Origin: Rhizobium sp.
GTDB lineage: Bacteria; Pseudomonadota; Alphaproteobacteria; Rhizobiales; Rhizobiaceae
Reading direction: 5' to 3'
NCBI GenBank assembly: GCA_003527225.1
Contig: DPXQ01000109.1
Coordinates: 1-8,537 of the forward strand
Length of the DNA: 8,537 nt
The notes below the pieces were generated by a model. That model was not told where the DNA came from, searched no databases, and was given only the letters and a program-made list of their open reading frames with translations. A program made the position numbers and the translations under genes. Positions 1-5,842 of the stretch are shown here, piece after piece. Each line of letters starts with the position of its first letter. Within the stretch, counting starts at the first letter, position 1.

Positions 1-615
1 CGCGTCGTGGTGCTGGACGGCGACGGGCATTTCACCGGCATCAGCATGTCCGAATTCGCGGCCGATCTCGGCAAGAAGGTGACGCTAGTCACCAACATGT
101 CCGACCCGACGGAATACGCCCAGTTCACGATGGAAGTGCAGAACAACAAGCGCATGATGCACGAGAAGGGCATCGCCGTAATGCGCAACCACTGGGTCGA
201 ATCCTACGAGAACGGCAAGCTGACCCTGTTCTATCTCTATCGTCACGGCTGGGCGCTGACGGATCCCGAGATCGGCAAGATGCCACGCCGCGAGAGCACG
301 GACGTAGTGGTGTTCGATACCGATGCTGTCATCCTCGTGACCTCCCGCGTGCCGATCCAGGATCTCTTTGTCGAGCTCAAGAGCCGTCGCTCGGAATGGG
401 CGGCACACGATCTGCAGGCCGTCTATCGCATCGGCGACTGCCAGGCTCCCCGCCAGATCTCCGACGCCATCTTCGACGGACATCGCCTGGCGCGGGAATT
501 CGACAGCCCGCATCCGCAGTATCCGCTGCCCTGGATCCGCGAACGTCAGTTGTGGGGCGCGGAGACCGTCCCTGCCCTGGGCGACCGCAGGCCGGTGGTC
601 GAAACATCCGCCTGA
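1..615 (+). CDS. C-terminal part of a TMADH/DgcA-family demethylase (NADH:flavin oxidoreductase family), 5'-truncated by the window edge
   Basis: The frame is open from base 1 to the TGA at 613-615, about 204 codons, so roughly the last third of a protein that is usually near 680 residues. What remains is the C-terminal nucleotide-binding (Rossmann) half typical of trimethylamine dehydrogenase, dimethylglycine demethylase DgcA and N-methylproline demethylase StcD. The segment GKKVTLVTN begins a second Rossmann unit, and the closing motif IGDCQAPRQISDAIFDGHRLAREFD is seen in pieces (IGDCQAPR, then AIFDGHRLAREFD near residues 157-167). The N-terminal FMN barrel and 4Fe-4S Cys cluster lie outside the window. 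The next genes are a DgcB-like electron carrier fused to ETF beta and etfA, which supports an N-methyl amine or betaine demethylase feeding electrons to ETF. The exact substrate (dimethylglycine, stachydrine/N-methylproline or another) cannot be decided from this part, so no symbol is given. Confidence 0.85.
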   Translation, partial: RVVVLDGDGHFTGISMSEFAADLGKKVTLVTNMSDPTEYAQFTMEVQNNKRMMHEKGIAVMRNHWVESYENGKLTLFYLYRHGWALTDPEIGKMPRRESTDVVVFDTDAVILVTSRVPIQDLFVELKSRRSEWAAHDLQAVYRIGDCQAPRQISDAIFDGHRLAREFDSPHPQYPLPWIRERQLWGAETVPALGDRRPVVETSA

Positions 616-622
616 ACGGGTA

Positions 623-654
623 AGGTGTCGTCCCGCATCACCGGGACGACACCT
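623..654 (+). repeat. Perfect 13-bp intergenic hairpin
   Basis: AGGTGTCGTCCCG (623-635) and CGGGACGACACCT (642-654) are exact inverted complements around a 6-base loop, CATCAC. The hairpin lies 7 bases after the demethylase stop codon and ends 7 bases before the GGAG ribosome binding site of the next gene. No T-tract follows, so it does not look like a complete intrinsic terminator. A role in mRNA stability, processing or partial attenuation between the two genes is inferred. Confidence 0.85.
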
Positions 655-661
655 CCTCCCC

Positions 662-665
662 GGAG
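662..665 (+). promoter_or_regulatory. Ribosome binding site of the DgcB-EtfB fusion gene
   Basis: GGAG lies 9 bases before the ATG at 675, directly behind the 623-654 hairpin. It supports this start, as do the first residues, which lead straight into the first membrane helix. Confidence 0.6.
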
Positions 666-674
666 CTGTTACCC

Positions 675-3600
675 ATGCAAACCCGCGAACTCTTCTTCCA
701 TTTCACGCCGATGGCACTCGGCATCTTCTATCTGATCGCCATCGCGGCGATGGCGGCTTTCGTCGTCGGCTTCGCCCGGCATATCCTGCGCTACAGGCGC
801 GGACAGCCGGCGGGCGTCGAGATCGACTGGGCCGGCGGATTGCGCCGGATGCTCGACGACGTCGTCACCCATCGCACGCTCAGCCGACGCGATACCTATG
901 CCGGCACCGCCCATCGGCTGATCTTTTTCGGCTTCGCCATCCTGTTCGTGGGCACATCGACGATCACGCTGGAACACGACATCGTCAAGCCGCTGACGGG
1001 CCTGACCTTCTGGAAGGGATGGTTCTATCTCGGCTTCAGTGTGGTGATGGACGTCGCCGGCGTGGTGCTAATCACGGGACTTGTCATGATGATTGCGCGA
1101 CGGGCCTGGTTCGGGCTGGCCAAGCTCGACTATGTGCGCCGCTACCGCGGCGACACGACCCCCCTGCCGCGAGCCGTGGCGTGGAAGATGGAGGACTGGG
1201 TGTTCCTCGGCATGCTGCTCGTGATCGCGCTCACCGGCTTCGTCCAAGAAGCCGCGCGTCTCATCGCCGACAAGCCGCCCCTCTCCGACCTTTCGCCCGT
1301 GGGCGCAACGCTCGCCTCGGTGCTCTCCGGCCTCGGCATGAGCGAGGCGGGTGCCACCACACTGCGCGCCGCCAACTGGTGGGTGCATGGTATACTCGCC
1401 CTCAGCTTCGTCGCCGGCGTCGCCTGGACCAAGGGCAAGCATATGGTCGCCGCCTTCGGCTCGCTCGCCGTCCGCGATCCGCGCAGCGTCGCGCGCCTGC
1501 CCGCGGTTTCCGAAGACGCGCCTGTCGGCGTCACCAAGGTCGAGGATTTTTCCTGGCGCGACTTGCTGCATTTCGACGCCTGCACCAAGTGCGGCCGCTG
1601 CCATGAGGCCTGTCCGGCACGCAACAGCGGCTATCCGCTCAGCCCACGCGACCTGGTGCTCGATCTCAGGCTGCTGGCCCAGTCCGAGGACGTAGCTGCC
1701 GACGTGCATCAGACGATCCCTCCCGAAACGCTCTGGGCTTGTCTTTCCTGTGGCGCCTGCGCCGAGATTTGTCCCGTCGGCATCGAGCATCCGGTCAAGA
1801 TCATCAAGATGCGCCGCGCTCTGGTCGACAAGGGGGAGATGGACCCGACGCTGAGAGGAGTGCTGGAAACCGTCGCCAATGTCGGCAACAGCTTCGGCGA
1901 GCCGCCACGCAAGCGCGGCGCCTGGACCCGCGAGCTCGAATTCCCCGTCAAGGACGCTCGCAAGGAGACGGTCGAGGCGTTATGGTTCGTCGGCGACTTC
2001 GCCTCCTTCGACCCGCGTTCGCAGACGGTTTCGCGCACCGTCGCCCGGCTGTTCCGCGCCGGCGGACTCGATTTCGGCATCATGTTCGAGGGTGAGCGTT
2101 CCGCCGGTAACGACATCCGCCGCGTGGGCGAGGAAGGCCTGTTCGAAACGCTGTCATCGCACAATTCCGCGCAGATGGCGCGATGCGATTTCGACTGGCT
2201 CGTCACCACCGACCCGCATTCGCTCAACACGCTGCGAAACGAGTATGGCGCGGCTACGAAGGACCGCAAGGTCTTGCACTATACTAAGGTGCTGGCCGAC
2301 TGGCTCGAAAGCGGCCGACTGAAGGTGACCAAGCCGCTCGGCAAACGGGTCACCTATCACGACCCCTGCCATCTCGGTCGCCTGAACAAGGAATACGACG
2401 CCCCGCGGCGGGTGCTCGAGGCCATCGGTTGCGAACTGGTCGAAATGCCGCGTTCGCGTGACAATTCCTTCTGCTGCGGCGCCGGCGGCGGCCGCATCTG
2501 GACGCCCGATCCGCCCGGCGTCGAAAAACCCTCCCACAGCCGCATGCACGAGGCGGCGGCGCTCGGGAATATCGATGTGTTCGTAACCTGTTGTCCGAAG
2601 GATCTGACGATGTTCGAGGATGCACGAAAGGCCAGCGGCCACGAGAAGGATTTCGTGGTGTCGGATCTGGCCGAACTGGTGGCCGAAGCCATCGAACTCA
2701 AGGCGATCCCGGCCGGCTATCTGCCGGATCTCGCCAACCGCATCGCCGAGAGGCTCGCGGACAAGGTAGTGGCGCGCGTCGTGCCGCAGGTGCTCGAAGC
2801 ACTCACGGCCCAGGCGCATCTGCTGCCGGCGGTTCCCGAGCCGCCCCAACCGCCCGCCCCTCCGGCCCCCGACGCTTCCGGCTTGCTGCCCGAGGTGTCG
2901 GCCATCAGGGCCGCACCCGCGCTGGACGCCGTTCCAGACGGCGAAGCCTGGTCGGTCAGCCCCGTCGCCGCAACCCTGATCACGGACTATGAACGGCCAG
3001 AAAAGGCCGGCCCGAGGGTGCTGGTCGCGGTCAAGCATGTCGGCAAACTGGGCGACGAATTCGGCTTCCTGCCCGATGGCCTCGACGTCAGGCCGGAGGA
3101 CCTCGACTACCAGCTCAACGAATTCGACGAGACCGCGCTCGAGGCGGCCCTGCAGCTGGTCGAAGGGCTCGACGGCGGCGAGGTGGTAGCGGTGACGATC
3201 GGCCCGGAGGAGGCCGAACCCTCGTTGCGCAAGGCGCTGGCCAAGGGCGCCCATCGCGGCGTGCGAGTGTGGAACGAGGCAGTCTCGCCGTCCGATCCGA
3301 TCGCGGTCGCTTCGCTGCTCGCCGGTGTCGCGCTTCGCGAGACGCCGGACCTGATCCTCACCGGCGTGCAGTCGAGCGACTTCGCCAACGGCGCCACGGC
3401 CGCCGCTCTGGGCGGTGTCCTCGGCTGGCCCCATGCCGCCGTGGTTGTCGGACTCGGCTGGGACGTCCAGGGGCGCCTGGACATCGTCCGCGAACTGGAG
3501 GGCGGCATCCGCCACCGCCAGAGCCTGCCCTGGCCGGCCGTGCTTTCGATCCAGACCGGCGCCAACGTGCCGCGCTATGCCACGATGCGCATGATCAAGG

Positions 3601-3779
3601 AAGCGAAGTCCAAGAGCGTGGCCGACATAGCAGCGGCCTCGGTGGAGCAAAGCGCGCTCGTCCGCCATGTCGCCGGCATGGACCGGCCGTCGCTGGGCCA
3701 GGCGACGATGATCGAAGGTTCCGCCGGCGAAGTCGCGGCCAAGGTGGCGGCCATCATCCGCGAGAAGAGAGGGATCTGA
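675..3779 (+). CDS. DgcB-like membrane Fe-S electron-transfer protein fused to ETF beta subunit
   Basis: This 1034-residue protein probably carries electrons from the upstream flavin demethylase, via ETF, to the quinone pool at the inner membrane. Residues 1-260 hold five hydrophobic helices (about 11-36, 78-98, 112-140, 172-196, 233-255), resembling NarI/DsrM heme-b subunits, with His80 and His238 as possible heme ligands. Two 4Fe-4S motifs follow: C303-C306-C309-C313P and C356-C359-C362-C366P. The CCG (HdrD/GlpC-type) region spans about 430-670. Its second half keeps PCH at 564-566, CCG at 600-602 and CCP at 639-641; its first half has lost its cysteines. A Pro/Ala-rich linker (about 715-765) leads to a full ETF beta domain (780-1034) with LNEFDETALEAAL and the C-terminal PRYATM segment. 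EtfA follows after one base. DgcB and EtfB are usually separate proteins. The linker and the unbroken frame argue for a real fusion rather than a missed stop. Confidence 0.9.
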   Translation: MQTRELFFHFTPMALGIFYLIAIAAMAAFVVGFARHILRYRRGQPAGVEIDWAGGLRRMLDDVVTHRTLSRRDTYAGTAHRLIFFGFAILFVGTSTITLEHDIVKPLTGLTFWKGWFYLGFSVVMDVAGVVLITGLVMMIARRAWFGLAKLDYVRRYRGDTTPLPRAVAWKMEDWVFLGMLLVIALTGFVQEAARLIADKPPLSDLSPVGATLASVLSGLGMSEAGATTLRAANWWVHGILALSFVAGVAWTKGKHMVAAFGSLAVRDPRSVARLPAVSEDAPVGVTKVEDFSWRDLLHFDACTKCGRCHEACPARNSGYPLSPRDLVLDLRLLAQSEDVAADVHQTIPPETLWACLSCGACAEICPVGIEHPVKIIKMRRALVDKGEMDPTLRGVLETVANVGNSFGEPPRKRGAWTRELEFPVKDARKETVEALWFVGDFASFDPRSQTVSRTVARLFRAGGLDFGIMFEGERSAGNDIRRVGEEGLFETLSSHNSAQMARCDFDWLVTTDPHSLNTLRNEYGAATKDRKVLHYTKVLADWLESGRLKVTKPLGKRVTYHDPCHLGRLNKEYDAPRRVLEAIGCELVEMPRSRDNSFCCGAGGGRIWTPDPPGVEKPSHSRMHEAAALGNIDVFVTCCPKDLTMFEDARKASGHEKDFVVSDLAELVAEAIELKAIPAGYLPDLANRIAERLADKVVARVVPQVLEALTAQAHLLPAVPEPPQPPAPPAPDASGLLPEVSAIRAAPALDAVPDGEAWSVSPVAATLITDYERPEKAGPRVLVAVKHVGKLGDEFGFLPDGLDVRPEDLDYQLNEFDETALEAALQLVEGLDGGEVVAVTIGPEEAEPSLRKALAKGAHRGVRVWNEAVSPSDPIAVASLLAGVALRETPDLILTGVQSSDFANGATAAALGGVLGWPHAAVVVGLGWDVQGRLDIVRELEGGIRHRQSLPWPAVLSIQTGANVPRYATMRMIKEAKSKSVADIAAASVEQSALVRHVAGMDRPSLGQATMIEGSAGEVAAKVAAIIREKRGI

Positions 3780-3780
3780 C

Positions 3781-4749
3781 ATGAGCGGAATACTGGTGAT
3801 AGCCGAACACCTGCGGGGCGCGCTGAGTGTCCAGACAGGCGAGGCGATCGGGCTGGCGAGGGACGTGAAGGCCCGCCTGGGCGGCCCCCTGCGGGTCGCG
3901 GTAATTTCCGACAAGCCCGACCGCTTTCACGCCGACTTGGCGCTCGACGGCGTCGACGAGGTTCTCTGCGTCCCGGCGCCGGACGAAGATTTTGACGCGG
4001 CGATCTATACGGAAGCGACCGTGCGGATCGCGCTGGAGACCCAGCCCCGGCTGGTGATGATCGGCCACAGCGTCAACGGCATGGGTTATGGTCCGGCGGT
4101 CGCGGTGCGGCTCGGCGGCAGCTTTGTCAGCGACGCGTTCGCGGTGGAGGCCGATGGCGGTCGGCTCACCGCCTCGCGCGGCGGCTATGGTAACAAGGTC
4201 ATCACCCGGCTCGACCTCGGCGGTCATTCGGTCAGCACGCTAATGATCCGGGGCGGCAGCGCCAAGGCCCCGGCAGGCGATGGTTTGGCCCCCGCCCGGA
4301 CGTTCCCGGTCGATTTCTCGGCGATTGCGGCAGCGACCGCGCAACATGCGGAATACGTCGACCCGCCGGCGGCCGACGTGGACATCACCAAGGCCGAGTT
4401 CATCCTTTCCGTTGGGCGCGGCATCCAGGACGAGAAGAATATCGAGCGGTTTCGGGCGCTTGCGGAGAGGCTCGGGGCGACATTCGGCTGCTCGCGCCCG
4501 ATCGCCGACTCCGGCTGGCTGCCGAAGGCCCACCAGGTCGGACTGTCGGGCAAGGTAGCGCAGAACTGCAAGCTCTATGTGGCGCTCGGCATTTCGGGCG
4601 CGGTCCAGCATCTGCACGGCATGAAGCACGTGGAAACCATCATCGCCGTAAACACGGATCGCAACGCGCCAATCTACAATGTCGCCACCTATGGTGCCGC
4701 AATCGATCTCTTCGAATTCACCGACGCACTGGAGGATTCGTTTAATTGA
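3781..4749 (+). CDS. etfA: Electron transfer flavoprotein subunit alpha
   Basis: This 322-residue protein is of normal length for ETF alpha, the FAD-carrying partner of ETF beta, whose domain ends one base upstream (TGA 3777-3779, ATG 3781). The purine-rich AGAAGAGAGGG inside the previous reading frame serves as ribosome binding site, and the 1-base gap implies translational coupling and matched subunit amounts. The N-terminal Rossmann-like half begins ILVIAEH. The C-terminal FAD-binding domain is complete: SVGRGI (210-215), CSRPIADSGWLP (237-248), QVGLSGK (252-258), ALGISGAVQHLHGMK (268-282), AVNTDRNAPI (289-298) and the terminal VATYGAAIDLFE. It should accept electrons from the demethylase and deliver them through the fused DgcB-EtfB protein to quinone. 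The operon appears to end here; no convincing intrinsic terminator is visible in the next 120 bases. Confidence 0.93.
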   Translation: MSGILVIAEHLRGALSVQTGEAIGLARDVKARLGGPLRVAVISDKPDRFHADLALDGVDEVLCVPAPDEDFDAAIYTEATVRIALETQPRLVMIGHSVNGMGYGPAVAVRLGGSFVSDAFAVEADGGRLTASRGGYGNKVITRLDLGGHSVSTLMIRGGSAKAPAGDGLAPARTFPVDFSAIAAATAQHAEYVDPPAADVDITKAEFILSVGRGIQDEKNIERFRALAERLGATFGCSRPIADSGWLPKAHQVGLSGKVAQNCKLYVALGISGAVQHLHGMKHVETIIAVNTDRNAPIYNVATYGAAIDLFEFTDALEDSFN

Positions 4750-4880
4750 GAGGTTGCCAAGGCATATGAATTCCAACTGATGTTAGTCATCGGGAGTGGC
4801 AAGAACGGGAAGTTCACGCACCTAGCAGCGTCGTTCCGGAAAACTCACGCTTTTCGCCTCAACCGCGATTAGACAACCCC
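4750..4880. other. Intergenic region after etfA with no recognised feature
   Basis: Neither strand gives an open frame with recognisable protein similarity, and no strong hairpin followed by a T-run was found to end the etfA transcript. On the - strand it would be the 3' flank of the Lrp remnant. Confidence 0.5.
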
Positions 4881-4881
4881 A

Positions 4882-5156
4882 TCAGTCCGGACCTTCGACG
4901 AGCCGCTTTGTCTTCGCTCGTGTCGCCAGCACATTGCGGGTCGCGAAACTTGAATGGATGCGCGCGATGCCCAGCGTCGCCGGAAGGATATCCTTGTGGA
5001 TGCGCTCGAATTCGCCGGCACTAGCACATCGACGCGCAGGAGATCGTCGGAGCCGCTCGTCATTAGGAAGCACTCGCGATTTCCGGGTGCTCGTACACCG
5101 CCGCCTCGAAGCACCGGATTAATCCGTCTCGCCGCCATCGTGATCTGGATACGTTG
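4882..5156 (-). pseudogene. Lrp/AsnC-family regulator remnant, 5'-truncated and frameshifted
   Basis: On the - strand the C-terminal ligand-sensing (RAM) domain of an Lrp/AsnC transcription factor can be followed across changing frames. The order is IQIT near 5150; CFEAAVYEHPEIA at about 5075-5113; ECFLMTSGSDDLLRV at about 5030-5075; and FERIHKDILPATLGIARIHSSFATRNV at about 4920-5010 (given here in family order). These match in sequence the family pattern of an FEAAV..HPE segment, then ECYLMTG..DYLLRV, then YERF....L..LPGIARIHSSFAL. At least two frameshifts, near 5075 and near 5020, and an in-frame stop after the PEIA segment break it. The DNA-binding N-terminus is absent: recognisable sequence stops at about 5156, where the IS-like sequence starts. 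It was probably the local regulator of the adjacent catabolic operon before disruption (inference). Confidence 0.75.
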
Positions 5157-5172
5157 AGTGTCGCAACTTCTA
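5157..5172. repeat. Possible terminal end of an IS6-family element
   Basis: The stretch TGAGTGTCGCAACTTC sits exactly where the Lrp remnant ends and about 40 bases beyond the stop of the transposase remnant. It resembles the TGTTGCAAA core of IS6-family terminal repeats. The matching opposite end is not found, which fits a truncated element. Confidence 0.35.
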
Positions 5173-5208
5173 TCAGATTTCAGAAAATGTCCGTTAAGGA
5201 ACCGATTT

Positions 5209-5615
5209 TCAGGCTCTTTTGACCTTTTTACATCCGAAATCGCCCCCAAACGGATCGTCCTGGTCATTGACGGTCCAGCCGCCCGAAATACCGAAGCCCT
5301 TCTTCAGCCACGGCATCACCTCGAAACCCGCGAGGGTTCGTCGAGTTGTGTTGAAGGATCTAAAGCCGTCGATTTTCGGGCGGGCCTTCTTCACTTGGAA
5401 ATGATCGCTTTCGATACCTTGTTGGAGGTGCTTTGCAACATAATGCGCCGGGTTCAGCACGGAGCAGCCCTTCCTTCATCGGACTTCGATCGTCCTGGGG
5501 GTAGTTACTCGCGCCATCCGTGTCGATCTTTTGCGGAAACAGAAGGTGCCCGTCTATCCGCATCTTGCGGAAGAACCGCTTAGCGGCCTCGATTTCGCAC
5601 TTTGTAGTCAACGGA
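5209..5615 (-). pseudogene. IS6-family DDE transposase remnant (C-terminal half, frameshifted)
   Basis: Reading the - strand, AAKRFFRKM followed by KIDTDGASNYP (about 5530-5595) matches the region around the second catalytic Asp of IS6-family transposases. A frameshift near 5460 then moves into a second frame with NPAHYVAKHLQQGIESDHF, KKARPKIDGFRSFN and the terminal KGFGISGGWTVNDQ, stopping at 5209-5211. The Glu of IESDH is the expected third catalytic residue. The first catalytic Asp and the whole N-terminus are missing. Base composition is visibly poorer in GC than the catabolic genes on the left, which fits foreign origin. The element cannot encode a working transposase. It continues upstream, in one frame, into sequence that looks like an IS21 IstA start. 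Confidence 0.8.
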
Positions 5616-5692
5616 AAACCGAATAGATGCCGTATTTGTCGATGGCTTATGGCCTCGGCGCACTCAAGACGAACCTTCTGATAAGGTTCCCC
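5616..5692 (-). pseudogene. Possible IS21-family IstA N-terminal remnant
   Basis: The - strand frame that carries the first part of the IS6 remnant stays open upstream to a TAG at 5768-5770. Just before the IS6 match it reads YQKVRLECAEAISHRQIRHLFGF. This resembles the start of IS21-family IstA, where a Y..VR.A...EG.S.R.AAR.FG helix-turn-helix begins the protein. Only about 26 residues can be compared and no IstB or rest of IstA is present, so this identification is tentative. If right, one insertion sequence was broken by or recombined with another. Confidence 0.35.
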
Positions 5693-5759
5693 GGTGTAGA
5701 TTCCCCAACGCTCCCTGCAGCTCGCAGAAAGTATATGGTGGACGACTTCTACGGTGGGC

Positions 5760-5829
5760 AGCGCGGACTATCCCGCGCTACCGTGGGTTATCTCTCCACG
5801 GCCGTTCTCAAACGGGCGTGCCGCGCTAC
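5760..5829. repeat. Three contiguous small hairpins plus a repeated 9-mer
   Basis: Three perfect inverted repeats follow each other almost without gap: AGCGCGG/CCGCGCT (5760-5779, 6-base loop), CCGTGG/CCACGG (5781-5801, 9-base loop) and CCGTT/AACGG (5802-5815, 4-base loop). The 9-mer CCGCGCTAC occurs at 5773-5781 and again at 5821-5829, 48 bases apart. The cluster lies just after the stop codon of the - strand regulator. No T-run marks a standard terminator. It may be the end of the degraded insertion sequence, whose transposase binds repeated sites, or a REP-like structure. Confidence 0.6.
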
Positions 5830-5842
5830 TTTCACCCTGCCC

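Noticed and set aside
368..1606. A 412-codon + strand frame overlapping the demethylase and the fusion gene
   Set aside because: It is an Arg/Pro-rich out-of-frame shadow of two well-supported genes and crosses the intergenic hairpin.
2154..3914. A 586-codon open frame on the - strand opposite the fusion gene
   Set aside because: It lies antisense to strongly supported DgcB and ETF beta coding sequence, its translation shows no recognisable domain, and long antisense frames are common in GC-rich genes.
4750..4880. Intrinsic terminator for the etfA operon
   Set aside because: Only weak imperfect repeats and no hairpin followed by a T-run are visible.
5690..5842. Group II intron or attC site as explanation of the hairpin cluster
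   Set aside because: No domain V-like hairpin, reverse transcriptase frame or integron core site could be found.
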